In this document: piece by piece, positions 8,592-16,911 of the stretch
Numbering within the stretch: the stretch's first letter is position 1
Layout: each line of letters opens with the position of its first letter
Source: Micromonospora okii
GTDB taxonomy: Bacteria; Actinomycetota; Actinomycetes; Mycobacteriales; Micromonosporaceae
NCBI RefSeq assembly: GCF_020884795.1
Contig: NZ_BBZF01000022.1
Coordinates: forward strand, 1-64,000
Direction: 5' to 3'
Length of the DNA stretch: 64,000 bases
Position numbers and translations under genes: made by a program
Notes under the pieces: generated by a model
Databases searched by the model: none
Told to the model about the DNA's origin: nothing
What the model saw: only the letters and a program-made list of their open reading frames with translations

Positions 8592-9821
8592 TCAGCCGTT
8601 GTTGTCGATCAGGGTGGCGATCTCGTTGTAGATCAGGTGGGCCTTCGCGCCCTGGTTCGACGGGCAGCCGCCGAGGTGGTGCAGGGCGACCACCCGGTGG
8701 CTGGCGTTGAGCACCGGCGAGCCCGAGTTGCCGCCGGAGGTGTCACAGCTGTAGCTGATGTTCCAGGTGTTGAAGTTCGCGTTCCGCACGGAGCACGTCG
8801 GGCCGTTCTGGGTGTCCTCGAAGATCGACAGTCGCTTCGGGCTGCCGTCGCCGTGCCCCGGGATGTAGATCCGCGTGCCGGTGGTGGTGGCGGCCGTGGC
8901 CAGGTACAGCGTGCCGAAGCCCTGGATGTTGGCGAAGTTGTTCACCGAGTACAGGGCGTAGTCCAGCTCACCGGAGCCGCCGCTGCTCACCTTGTAGAGG
9001 GTCGCGCCGCTGACCTTGGTGCCGGCCCCGGGGTTCGCGCCGCCGCAGGTCCCGCACTCGTAGTTGAACTGCATCTCGCTGCCGGTGACGGCGGCCTGCG
9101 TCGAGAAGCAGTGCTTGTTGGTCAGCATCCGGTTGGTGTTGCCGACCCGCCAGGTGGTGCACAGTCCGCCGCCGCTGATCAGCAGCCGCGCCACCGCCTG
9201 CCCCCGGGCGTACTCGGTCGGGTGGCTGGTCTTGTAGCAGACCACGTCCCGACGGGCGTCGGTGCTGCAGACGGACTGGGCGGAGAAGTTGTACTGGGCG
9301 ATCTCCGCGCGGTCGTAGCCGCGCCAGAACCGGTCGATGGTCGCCGCATTGCCCCGGGCGGGGCGGCTGCTGTGCAGGGTCACCACGGCGGTGTCGCCCT
9401 CCACGGACATCGCCCAGAAGCCCGGCTGCCCGTCGGTGGTGTAGTCGGAGCCGGTCGCCCGGTTCAGGTGGCGGTCGTACCGGTAGCTCTCCCGGCCGTC
9501 GGGGCTGGAGACCGTCACGTAGTCGCCCTCGGCCAGGCGCAGGGAGCTGAAGTGCACCTTCACGTACGACGCGCCGGGGTGCCGGATGACCTGGGTCCCG
9601 CCGTCGCGGGCGGAGGAGACCGCGCCGTCGACGGTGCGCAGCTCGCCGACCGTGGTGACGCCCTCGGCCGAGAACTGCTGGGTCTCGGGTGCCCGCTCGG
9701 ACTGTGGCGCGACAGGTCGGGCCGAGTACGCCTCGGCGGGCGCCGACAGCACACTCAGCCCGAGTACGCAGGCGCCGAGCGCGACCGCCGCCGTCCGCAG
9801 GCGGCGCAGGGGTTGTCTCAT
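8592..9821 (-). CDS. secreted trypsin-like serine protease
   Basis: A 409-residue precursor. The signal peptide runs roughly over residues 1-31, with a hydrophobic core ending APAEA before the mature YSARP. About 150 residues precede the protease domain. The catalytic triad is visible: His in LTNKHCFST, Asp in ELDYALYSV and Ser in GGNSGSPVL. Paired cysteines (CGTCGG, CSVRN, YSCDTSGG, GGCPSN) suggest disulphides, as in secreted S1 proteases. The ATG at 9821 is preceded by GGGAGGAGCGACG, a strong ribosome-binding site, so the longer upstream frame is rejected. It probably takes part in extracellular protein digestion; substrate preference is not readable. Confidence 0.88.
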   Translation of the reverse strand: MRQPLRRLRTAAVALGACVLGLSVLSAPAEAYSARPVAPQSERAPETQQFSAEGVTTVGELRTVDGAVSSARDGGTQVIRHPGASYVKVHFSSLRLAEGDYVTVSSPDGRESYRYDRHLNRATGSDYTTDGQPGFWAMSVEGDTAVVTLHSSRPARGNAATIDRFWRGYDRAEIAQYNFSAQSVCSTDARRDVVCYKTSHPTEYARGQAVARLLISGGGLCTTWRVGNTNRMLTNKHCFSTQAAVTGSEMQFNYECGTCGGANPGAGTKVSGATLYKVSSGGSGELDYALYSVNNFANIQGFGTLYLATAATTTGTRIYIPGHGDGSPKRLSIFEDTQNGPTCSVRNANFNTWNISYSCDTSGGNSGSPVLNASHRVVALHHLGGCPSNQGAKAHLIYNEIATLIDNNG

Positions 9822-9864
9822 CGTCGCTCCTCCCAGATACCAGCACCCAGGCGTGCTTTCCGCC

Positions 9865-9894
9865 TTCATACACGAACCCGACTCATACATGCAA
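9865..9894 (-). promoter_or_regulatory. candidate promoter of the secreted protease gene
   Basis: On the minus strand TTGCAT (9894-9889) is followed after 18 bases by TATGAA (9870-9865), about 45 bases before the protease start. The surrounding stretch is locally AT-rich compared with the rest of the window. The match is moderate and untested. Confidence 0.35.
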
Positions 9895-10065
9895 GAATAT
9901 CGATGTATTGCAGACGTGTGTCGGCCGGCTCCGGCGAGGTCGACGAGGTGGTGCCCTCGCCGACCGCCTGGCCCGCCGCCGATCGCACCATCGTGTCGTC
10001 GCCGTCCGGTTTGCGGCCGGGCGGTTGGGGCATACCAGCGGCCGTTCGTTCGATGGAGGTAGACG

Positions 10066-10524
10066 ATGGTCACCAGATCCGGTCCGGGCACTGCCAACAC
10101 CGGCAGGCATCCCGTACGCACCGCCGCGCAGGTGGTCGGCGTGGTCTTCCTGCTGGTGGGGATCCTCGGCTTCATTCCGGGCATCACCACCGACTACGGC
10201 ACGATGAAGTTCGCCGGCCACGAGTCCGAGGCGAAGCTGCTCGGCCTGTTCCAGGTGTCGATCCTGCACAACCTGGTGCACCTGGCGTTCGGCGTCGCCG
10301 GGCTGGCCCTGGCCCGCACGATCTCCGGCGCCCGCGCCTACCTGATCGGCGGCGGCGCCATCTACCTGGTGCTGTGGCTCTACGGGCTGGTGATCGACCA
10401 CAACAGCGGGGCGAACTTCGTACCGCTCAACGGGGCCGACAACTGGCTGCACCTGTTCCTCGGCGTGGGCATGATCGCCCTCGGGGTGGCGCTGACCCGC
10501 CGCCCGGCGACCGCCGCCCGCTGA
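10066..10524 (+). CDS. DUF4383 family membrane protein
   Basis: A 152-residue integral membrane protein with four hydrophobic segments (about residues 22-42, 65-88, 93-113 and 125-145) and the DUF4383 pattern (hydrophobic VVGVVFLLVGILGFIPG, then LHNLVHLAFGVAGLA). The function of the family is unknown. GGAGG lies six bases upstream of the ATG. It is transcribed divergently from the protease and converges with the GCS2-type ligase, so it is probably monocistronic. Confidence 0.9.
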   Translation: MVTRSGPGTANTGRHPVRTAAQVVGVVFLLVGILGFIPGITTDYGTMKFAGHESEAKLLGLFQVSILHNLVHLAFGVAGLALARTISGARAYLIGGGAIYLVLWLYGLVIDHNSGANFVPLNGADNWLHLFLGVGMIALGVALTRRPATAAR

Positions 10525-10568
10525 CCCGGCCCGCCCGGCCCGCCGCCGCGGGATCGGCATCGGTGCGA

Positions 10569-10583
10569 CGCGCCGGCGGCGCG
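10569..10583. terminator. short hairpin in a convergent gap
   Basis: CGCGCC-GGC-GGCGCG forms a six-base-pair stem between the DUF4383 stop and the stop of the GCS2-type ligase. It could serve both directions; there is no U-tract, as is normal in actinomycetes. Confidence 0.35.
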
Positions 10584-10597
10584 ACCGGGGCGGCCGG

Positions 10598-11728
10598 TCA
10601 GCCGGCGGTGGTCTGCTCCGCGAGGTGGTCGAGCACCGCCCGGACGTCGCCGCCGGTGCGGGCGAGGACCCGGCGTTGGCGGGCCGCCCCGGTGCCCTCC
10701 TCCCGCAGCCGGCCGAGCTGCCCCAGGACGTACCCCAGGTCGTCGTGGCGGACCAGGGCGGGCGTGACGGCCGCCAACAGGTCGTCGACCAGTTCCCACG
10801 CCGGGCGGTGGCCGCCCGAGCGCAGGTCGACCAACTCGCCGCACAGGCCCTCGTGCGCGGCCCGCCAGTGCGCGGCGGCGACCAGGCAGCCGCGCAGCCG
10901 CGGGGCGGGCTCCCCGGCGCGCACGCGGGCGACGGCGGTGGCCACGAGCGCCCGGACGAGCGCGGCGACCAGCACGGTGTCGTCGACGGTCGGGCAGGCG
11001 TCGCCGACCCGGACCTCCACCGTGGGGTAGGCGGCGGACGGGCGGGCGTACCAGTAGACCATCGTCGGGTCGAGCATGACGCCCGCCGCGACGAGCTGCG
11101 CGACCGTGGCGTCGTAGTCGGCGGCGGAGTCGAAGTGCGGCGTCGGCCCGGCGCTGGGCCAGCGGTCGAACTGCATCGAGCGCCAACTGGCGTGGCCGGT
11201 GTCGCAGCCGTCGTGCAGCGGCGAGTTGGCGGTCAGCGCCTGCACCACGGGCAGCCAGGGGCGCAGGTGGTTGCAGACCCGCACGGCGAGTTCCCGGTCC
11301 GGCACACCGACGTGGACGTGGCAGCCGCAGACGGCCGGGTCGTGCGCCACGGGCCCGAAGCGGCGCGACATGGCGTGGTACCGGGGGTCGTCCGGCACCG
11401 ACCGGCGCCGTTCGCACACGGGCGTGGCGCCCACCGACACCAGCCGGGCCCCGGCCTCGCGGGCCGCCCGGCATGCCGTGCGGCGCGCCGTCAGCAGGTG
11501 CCCCCGCAGCTCGGCCAGGTCGGTGCAGACCGGGGTGACCATCTCGACCATGCTGTGCCGGAACTCCTTGCGGCTGTGCTGCCGGTCGGCGGGTAGCAGC
11601 GCGGCGAGGACCCGTTCGGCGACCGGCATGCTCTCGCCGGTCCGGGGGTCCAGGAGCAGGAACTCCTCCTCCACCCCGACGGTGAACGGGGCCGCCGGCG
11701 CGGCGGGGCGCGCGATCGGTGACGTCAT
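10598..11728 (-). CDS. GCS2-family carboxylate-amine ligase (YbdK type, glutamate-cysteine ligase-like)
   Basis: A 376-residue ATP-dependent ligase. It starts with the family signature (TVGVEEEFLLLDP), has the CGCHVHVG histidine motif near residue 140, and ends with a conserved helical region. YbdK-type enzymes form gamma-glutamyl or similar amide bonds and show weak glutamate-cysteine ligase activity; physiological substrates vary. It is divergent from an N-acetylglutaminylglutamine amidotransferase-like gene, which may hint at joint peptide-amide chemistry. The ATG at 11728 starts right before the conserved core; longer upstream frame is shadow. Confidence 0.88.
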   Translation of the reverse strand: MTSPIARPAAPAAPFTVGVEEEFLLLDPRTGESMPVAERVLAALLPADRQHSRKEFRHSMVEMVTPVCTDLAELRGHLLTARRTACRAAREAGARLVSVGATPVCERRRSVPDDPRYHAMSRRFGPVAHDPAVCGCHVHVGVPDRELAVRVCNHLRPWLPVVQALTANSPLHDGCDTGHASWRSMQFDRWPSAGPTPHFDSAADYDATVAQLVAAGVMLDPTMVYWYARPSAAYPTVEVRVGDACPTVDDTVLVAALVRALVATAVARVRAGEPAPRLRGCLVAAAHWRAAHEGLCGELVDLRSGGHRPAWELVDDLLAAVTPALVRHDDLGYVLGQLGRLREEGTGAARQRRVLARTGGDVRAVLDHLAEQTTAG

Positions 11729-12074
11729 CGAGGTCCGTTCCTGCTGGTGGCCAACCGGGCGTCCGCCCCGTCGCGCGGCCCCGTGCCCTGCGCGGAGCCG
11801 GCCACGGCCGGCCTCCCGACGCCGCCGGGCCGTCGCCCGACCGCACCCCCACCGTACGGCCGACGGCCCGCCTGCCGTGGCGCTTCCGGGGACACCCCTC
11901 CGGTGTGGGTTCTCCCGATCCCGGCCCGGCCGCCGGACGACGCTTGTACGGTCGGGGCGGGCTCGGCGAGTCGGCGGGGGGCCGGGGAAGCATGAACCAT
12001 CGAGACGGCGCAGGCCGGGCGCGACCCGCCGGCCCTGACACCCGCCCGCCGCCGCGCCGGGAACCCCGCCGCTG
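11729..12074. other. 346-bp divergent intergenic region
   Basis: Holds the control regions of the GCS2-type ligase (minus) and the asparagine-synthase-like gene (plus). I see no convincing -35/-10 pair. The only dyad noticed is a weak ACACC-N5-GGTGT at 11892-11906. No ribosome-binding site precedes the plus-strand start, so that message may be leaderless or nearly so. Confidence 0.5.
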
Positions 12075-13859
12075 ATGTGCGGCATCGGTGGGGAGGCCCG
12101 GTTCGACGGGTCGCCGCCCGACGCCGACGCGGTCGCGCGGATGACCGAGGCGATGCGGTCGCGCGGCCCGGACGGCGAGGGGCTGTTCAGCGACGGCTGG
12201 GTGATCCTCGGCCATCGCCGGCTGACCGTCATCGACCTGTCCGACGCGGCGGCGCAGCCCATGGTCCGGGAGGACCTCGGGCTGGCCCTGGTCTTCAACG
12301 GCTGCGTCTACAACTACCCGCAGCTTCGCGAGGAGTTGACCGCCGCCGGGCACACGTTCCGCTCCACCGGCGACACCGAAATCGTCCTGGTGGCGTACGC
12401 GCAGTGGGGCGAGCGGTTCGTCGACCACCTGGTCGGGATGTTCGCCGTCGTGCTGGTGGACCGGCGGCGGCGACGCCTGGTGCTGGCCCGGGACCGGCTC
12501 GGCGTCAAGCCGCTCTACCTGGCCGAGTCGCCGGGCCGGCTGCGCTTCGCCTCCACGCTGCCGGCGCTGCTGCGCGCCGGCGACGTGGACACCGGCGTCG
12601 ACCCGGTGGCGCTGCACCACTACCTCTCCTGGCACTCCATCGTGCCGGCGCCCCGGACGATCCTGCGCGGGGTGCGCAAGCTGCCGCCGGCCACGGTGCG
12701 GGTGGTGGAGGCCGACGGGCGCAGCCGGGAGCACGTCTACTGGCGGCCCGCCTACGACCGCGACCCCGCGCACGCCGGGCGGGACGCCCGGGACTGGCGG
12801 GACGCCGTCGGCGACGCGCTGCGCACCGCCGTGCGCCGTCGGCTGGTCGCCGACGTGCCGGTCGGGGTGCTGCTCTCCGGCGGCCTGGACTCCAGCCTGA
12901 TCGTGGCGCTGCTCGCCGAGGCCGGGCAGCGGCACCTGCGCACGTTCAGCATCGGCTTCCACGGCCGCGACGGCGAGGCCGGGGACGAGTTCCACTACTC
13001 CGACCTGGTCGCCCGGGACTTCGGCACCCACCACCGGCGCATCCGGCTCGACAACGCCGACCTGGTCGACGCGGTGCGCCGGGCGGTCACCGCGATGACC
13101 GAGCCGATGGGCAGCCACGACGTCGTCGCCTTCCACCTCCTCTCCGAGCAGGTGGCCCGGCACGTGAAGGTGGCGCAGTCGGGGCAGGGCGCCGACGAGG
13201 TCTTCGCCGGCTACGGCTACCACCAGCGCCTCGTGGACGTCCCCCGGGACGGGGCCGCGGCGGCGTTCACCGCCGCCTTCTTCGACCGCGACCACGCGGA
13301 GCTGAACCGGGTGGTCGACCCGGCGTACGCCCTGGACGCCGACGTCAGCCGGGAGCTGCTCGCCGCCGACCTGGCCGCGCCCGGCGCGCGGACCGCGCTG
13401 GACGCGGTGCTGCGCCTCGACACCCACCTGATGCTCCCCGACGACCCGGTCAAGCGGGTGGACAGCATGAGCATGGCCTGGGGGCTGGAGGTGCGGACCC
13501 CGTTCCTGGACCAGGACCTGGTCGCGCTGGCCGCGGCGTGCCCGCCGGAGCACAAGGCCGCCCAGGGCGGCAAGGGCGTGCTCAAGGAGGTCGCCCGGGA
13601 GGTGCTCCCCGCCGAGGTGATCGACCGGCCGAAGGGCTACTTCCCGGTCCCGGCGCTGCGCAACGTCGACGGACCGGTGCGCGGCCTGGTCACCGAGGCG
13701 CTCGCCGCGCCCGCCGCCCGGCGGCGCGGGCTGTTCCGCCGGGCGTACGTCGACGAGCTGCTCGCCGAGCCGGAGCGCGCCCGGGCGGCTGCGGGGAGCA
13801 ACAAGCTGTGGCAGCTCGGCCTGCTGGAGTTGTGGTTGCAGTCGCACGGGATCGACTGA
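12075..13859 (+). CDS. N-acetylglutaminylglutamine amidotransferase-like asparagine synthase
   Basis: A 594-residue class II glutamine amidotransferase. The start is fixed because Met removal must expose catalytic Cys2 (MCGIGGE). The glutaminase domain spans about residues 1-200. The synthetase domain has the pyrophosphate loop SGGLDSSL near residue 270 and the later GQGADEVFAGY motif. Several segments (GEARFDGSPPDADAV, FNGCVYNYPQLREEL, ASTLPALL) resemble the AsnO-type enzyme that amidates N-acetylglutaminylglutamine, an osmoprotective dipeptide. The usual partner synthetase (GNAT/ATP-grasp) is not in the window. An ordinary asparagine synthetase is the alternative. Confidence 0.85.
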   Translation: MCGIGGEARFDGSPPDADAVARMTEAMRSRGPDGEGLFSDGWVILGHRRLTVIDLSDAAAQPMVREDLGLALVFNGCVYNYPQLREELTAAGHTFRSTGDTEIVLVAYAQWGERFVDHLVGMFAVVLVDRRRRRLVLARDRLGVKPLYLAESPGRLRFASTLPALLRAGDVDTGVDPVALHHYLSWHSIVPAPRTILRGVRKLPPATVRVVEADGRSREHVYWRPAYDRDPAHAGRDARDWRDAVGDALRTAVRRRLVADVPVGVLLSGGLDSSLIVALLAEAGQRHLRTFSIGFHGRDGEAGDEFHYSDLVARDFGTHHRRIRLDNADLVDAVRRAVTAMTEPMGSHDVVAFHLLSEQVARHVKVAQSGQGADEVFAGYGYHQRLVDVPRDGAAAAFTAAFFDRDHAELNRVVDPAYALDADVSRELLAADLAAPGARTALDAVLRLDTHLMLPDDPVKRVDSMSMAWGLEVRTPFLDQDLVALAAACPPEHKAAQGGKGVLKEVAREVLPAEVIDRPKGYFPVPALRNVDGPVRGLVTEALAAPAARRRGLFRRAYVDELLAEPERARAAAGSNKLWQLGLLELWLQSHGID

Positions 13860-13873
13860 CCACGGCCGGCGCA

Positions 13874-13890
13874 GTTGCTGGCGCAGCAGC
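13874..13890. terminator. stem-loop between convergent genes
   Basis: GTTGCTG-GCG-CAGCAGC pairs over seven positions with one G-U. It lies between the amidotransferase stop and the acyl-CoA dehydrogenase stop and may end either transcript. Confidence 0.35.
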
Positions 13891-13915
13891 GGGAGGGTCT
13901 CGTACCGCGAACCGC

Positions 13916-15544
13916 TCAGGCCGTCCTGGCGGTGGCCCGGTCGATGATCGCCGCGAAGTCGACACCGGACGGCAGGGTGCCGTACGCCTGGCCGTGGTCG
14001 CCGCCGAGCCGGGTGGCGCAGAAGGCGTCGGCGACGGCCGGGTGGCCGTGCCGCACCAGCAGCGCGCCCTGCAGGACGAGGGCGAGCCGCTCGACGACCC
14101 GGCGGGCCCGCACCTCCAGGTCGTCGGGGCGGGCCAGCTCGTCGCGCACCTGCTTCGCCGCCGCGTCGAGCCGGGCGTCCCCGCCGGCGGCCGCGGCCAC
14201 CTCGGCGGAGAACGCGTCGAGGGTGGCCGGCTCCCGGGTCAGCGCGCGGAGCACGTCCAGGGCGGCGACGTTGCCGGAGCCCTCCCAGATGGAGTTCAGC
14301 GGGGACTCGCGGAACAGGCGCGGCATCCCGGACTCCTCGACGTAGCCGTTGCCGCCCAGGCACTCCAGCGCCTCGGCGGCGTGGCCCGGCCACCGCTTGC
14401 AGACCCAGTACTTGCCGATGGCGAGGGCGATACGCCGGAAGGCGCCCTCGCCGGCGTCGCCCCGGGCGGCCCGGTCGGTGGCCCCGGCGAGGCGCAGCAT
14501 GAGGGTGGTCGCGGCCTCCGACTCGATGGCCAGGTCGGCGAGCACGTTGCGCATCAGCGGCTGCTGCACCAGGTGCGCCCCGAAGGCCCGCCGGTGGGTG
14601 GCGTGGTGGACGGCGGCGAGCACGCCCTGACGCATCCCGGCCGCCGCGCCGATCACGCAGTCGAGGCGGGTCAGGTTGACCATGTCGAGGATGGTGCGCA
14701 CACCACGCCCCTCGTCGCCGACGCGCCAGGCCACCGCGTGCTCGTACTCGATCTCGGCGGAGGCGTTGGACCGGTTGCCGAGCTTGTCCTTCAGGCGCAT
14801 GAGCCGCAGGGCGTTGCGGGTGCCGTCGGGCAGGACGCGGGGGACGAGGAAGCAGGTGAGCCCGCCCGGGGCCTGGGCGAGGGTGAGGAACAGGTCGCAC
14901 ATGGGCGCGGAGGTGAACCACTTGTGCCCGACCAGCCGGTAGCTGCCGTCCGGCTCGGGGTGCGCGGCGGTGGTGTTGGCCCGCACGTCCGACCCGCCCT
15001 GCTTCTCGGTCATCGACATGCCGGCCAGCAGCCCGCGCTTGGTCTGCGGCGCGCGCAGCCCGGCGTCGTAGCTCGTCGCGGTGAGCAGGGGCTCGTAGCG
15101 CGCCGCCAGCTCGGGCGCGTGGCGCAGCGCGGGGACCGCCGCGTAGGTCATCGAGATCGGGCAGCCGTGGCCGGCGTCGGCCCGCCAGGTGTAGAACCTG
15201 GCGGCGCGGGCGACGTGCGCCCCGGGCCGGTCGTCGGCCCACGGGGCGGCGTGCAGGCCGTGCTCCACGGCGGTGCGCATCAGCTCGTGCCAGGCCGGGT
15301 GGAACTCCACCTCGTCGATGCGGTGGCCGTAGCGGTCGTGGGTGCGCAGCACCGGCGGGTGCTCGTTGGCCAGCCGCCCCAGCTCGGCCGCCTCCTGCGT
15401 GCCGGCGAGCCGGCCCAGCTCGCGCAGGGCGGGGGCCGACCAGCCCGCCCCCTCGCGGTCGAGCCCGGCGAGCAGCGCGGCGTCGTCCGCCGCGTCGTAC
15501 CCGGCCAGCGGGGGGACCTGGTTGACGACCTCGTGTGTGGTCAC
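13916..15544 (-). CDS. acyl-CoA dehydrogenase family protein, AidB type
   Basis: A 542-residue flavoprotein, longer than classical acyl-CoA dehydrogenases and matching the AidB/isovaleryl-CoA-dehydrogenase-like group. Seen are the FAD-contact motif MTEKQGGSDVRAN, the substrate/FAD segment LGGNGYVEESGMPRLFRE, and the SIWEGSGNV stretch near the C-terminal quarter. AidB proteins are linked to alkylation stress and bind DNA; many actinomycete members have unknown substrates. The GTG start lies just upstream of TTHEVVNQVPPL, the normal AidB N-terminus. It stands alone on its strand. Confidence 0.88.
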   Translation of the reverse strand: MTTHEVVNQVPPLAGYDAADDAALLAGLDREGAGWSAPALRELGRLAGTQEAAELGRLANEHPPVLRTHDRYGHRIDEVEFHPAWHELMRTAVEHGLHAAPWADDRPGAHVARAARFYTWRADAGHGCPISMTYAAVPALRHAPELAARYEPLLTATSYDAGLRAPQTKRGLLAGMSMTEKQGGSDVRANTTAAHPEPDGSYRLVGHKWFTSAPMCDLFLTLAQAPGGLTCFLVPRVLPDGTRNALRLMRLKDKLGNRSNASAEIEYEHAVAWRVGDEGRGVRTILDMVNLTRLDCVIGAAAGMRQGVLAAVHHATHRRAFGAHLVQQPLMRNVLADLAIESEAATTLMLRLAGATDRAARGDAGEGAFRRIALAIGKYWVCKRWPGHAAEALECLGGNGYVEESGMPRLFRESPLNSIWEGSGNVAALDVLRALTREPATLDAFSAEVAAAAGGDARLDAAAKQVRDELARPDDLEVRARRVVERLALVLQGALLVRHGHPAVADAFCATRLGGDHGQAYGTLPSGVDFAAIIDRATARTA

Positions 15545-15689
15545 GGCGGGACTCCCAGCGCGCGGTGAGGGGGCGACGAGCCCGGGACGGGTGCCGTGCC
15601 CCGGCGGCTACCGGGGATCGAACCAGCATCCGCCTCGCCGCCGCAAGGCGGGATGCGGACGCGACCGGGGCCGGATCCTTGCCGTACTG

Positions 15690-15776
15690 ATGCACACCTG
15701 TCTGACCGTGGGGAACACCGGGGCCTGGCGACTCCTCAACGGGGCCACCGGCGCCGTCCTCGAGACCTACCGGTAG
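15690..15776 (+). CDS. possible 28-residue peptide
   Basis: A short frame encoding MHTCLTVGNTGAWRLLNGAT and eight more residues ending ETYR. No clear ribosome-binding site is present. The case for it is the strong hairpin that begins seven bases after its stop (15783-15825), which looks like a terminator for something transcribed on this strand. The frame is open upstream for many codons, so it could also be the end of a longer product. I recognise no family. Confidence 0.3.
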   Translation: MHTCLTVGNTGAWRLLNGATGAVLETYR

Positions 15777-15782
15777 CGGCGC

Positions 15783-15825
15783 GGCCCGCCGTCCGCCACC
15801 GGTCCTCCGGTACGGGCGGCGGGCC
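15783..15825. terminator. strong bidirectional hairpin
   Basis: A 12-bp stem (15783-15794 with 15814-15825, one G-U) encloses a second hairpin, ACCGG-TCCT-CCGGT (15798-15811). It sits between the plus-strand short frame ending at 15776 and the minus-strand stop at 15829, the position of a shared terminator. Confidence 0.6.
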
Positions 15826-15828
15826 CGC

Positions 15829-15999
15829 TCACTGCTCGTCGTCGACGACGTCGGTCCGGTCGTCGTGCGTGAACGTCGCCGGCAGGTGCTCGTCCGGCTG
15901 GGGCGCCTCCGCCAGCGTGTGGTGCGGGTCCCCGTCGGGCGAGAACAGCACCTGGTCGGTCTTTCGGGTCTTCTCCCGGTCCTCCTCCGGCTCCGTCAC
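15829..15999 (-). CDS. small acidic hypothetical protein
   Basis: A 56-residue, hydrophilic, Asp/Glu-rich protein beginning TEPEEDREKTRKTDQV and ending VVDDEQ. The GTG start at 15999 is preceded by GGGAG six bases upstream. The longer open frame on the same strand overlaps the next plus-strand gene antisense and is rejected. No domain or family is recognised; composition suggests an intrinsically disordered cytoplasmic protein. Confidence 0.6.
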   Translation of the reverse strand: MTEPEEDREKTRKTDQVLFSPDGDPHHTLAEAPQPDEHLPATFTHDDRTDVVDDEQ

Positions 16000-16149
16000 G
16001 TGCCTCTCCCGCCTGTCGTTCCTGGTCCCCACGTTACGGGCCGGACGCGGCGGCGAGTTTCGTTTCCGTCCCCGCCGACGCGATCGGGTGCGCGCCGGGA
16101 CTGGGTTAGCATTGCGGCGTCCTGAGGCGGCCTGCGGAGACGAGGCGAC

Positions 16150-16863
16150 ATGCGGTGGCTCCAGCGTGTGCTGGGTAGGGGGCACGTCGAGCTCGATCCG
16201 AGCCGACAGGAGGCCCTGCTGCGGGAGGTGCGGCACCGGTTCGGCGCCGGTGCGCAGGTCCGGTTCCCCGAGCAGGTCGAGGCGGTCACCCGGCTCCTGG
16301 GCGGCGACGACGGCCTGCTCGTGGCCGCCGGGATAGTGCGGGAGGCCGCCGAGCAGGCGCACGCGGAGCTGCTCGCCCAGGCGTACGACCTGCACCAGCG
16401 CACCGGTTACCGAGTCGTGGTGGACCGCCGCAACTACCGGCCGCTGTGGCAGGAGGCGGGGCCCCACCTGCGGTGGCCGCTGTTCGCGCTGCCGGGCGGC
16501 CTGCACCCGTACGCGCAGGTGGCCGCAGCCGTCACGGTCCTCGGCACGCGGGCGGACCGGGTCGTGGCGACGAGCGACCCGCTGCCGCTGCTGGCCCACC
16601 TGTTCGAGCTGCTCGACCTCACCGTGGCCGGGTGGGAGTACGGCCGGGTCCGGGTGGACACCGACGCCGCCACCCTGGCCGCCCGGCTGATCACGACCTG
16701 CCGGCAGATCCGCGAGGCCGTGGGGGACCCGCCCCCGCTGCCGCCCCCGGTGCGCGAGCTGATGCGGCGCAACCACACCCTCGACGTGCACGACCCGGCC
16801 GGCCCCTACCTCGTCGGCGGGTTCAACCCGGGCGCGGAGATGCGGGCGGGCCTGCTGGTCTGA
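16150..16863 (+). CDS. hypothetical protein, 237 residues
   Basis: A soluble protein beginning MRWLQRVLGRGHVELDP, with no signal peptide or membrane segment. A GAGG lies four bases before the ATG. Charged N-terminal helices are followed by a mixed alpha/beta-looking middle (VVVDRRNYRPLWQEAG, VATSDPLPLLAHLFELLDL). I do not recognise a family. It is divergent from the small acidic protein gene and converges on the secreted PQQ-type protein, with a terminator between. A TAGCAT about 35 bases upstream could be a -10 element. Confidence 0.65.
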   Translation: MRWLQRVLGRGHVELDPSRQEALLREVRHRFGAGAQVRFPEQVEAVTRLLGGDDGLLVAAGIVREAAEQAHAELLAQAYDLHQRTGYRVVVDRRNYRPLWQEAGPHLRWPLFALPGGLHPYAQVAAAVTVLGTRADRVVATSDPLPLLAHLFELLDLTVAGWEYGRVRVDTDAATLAARLITTCRQIREAVGDPPPLPPPVRELMRRNHTLDVHDPAGPYLVGGFNPGAEMRAGLLV

Positions 16864-16864
16864 G

Positions 16865-16889
16865 CCGCCCGGCCGCGCCCGCCGGGCGG
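16865..16889. terminator. terminator between convergent genes
   Basis: CCGCCCGGC pairs perfectly with GCCGGGCGG over nine bases with a seven-base loop. It lies two bases after the upstream stop codon and 22 bases before the stop of the opposing gene. Confidence 0.6.
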
Positions 16890-16911
16890 GCACGACCGGG
16901 CGGAGACGGGC

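Noticed and set aside
12075..13859. Considered a beta-lactam synthetase-like enzyme.
   Set aside because: Catalytic Cys2 and an intact glutaminase domain point to a normal class II amidotransferase.
15600..15660. A GGTTCGATCCCC sequence on the minus strand resembles a tRNA T-arm.
   Set aside because: The T-stem does not pair properly and no acceptor, D-arm or anticodon arm could be assembled.
13916..15695. Very long Arg/Gly/Pro/Ala-rich open frames on the opposite strand or in other frames, here and throughout.
   Set aside because: Composition is that of high-GC shadow frames; the true genes have recognisable motifs and proper starts.
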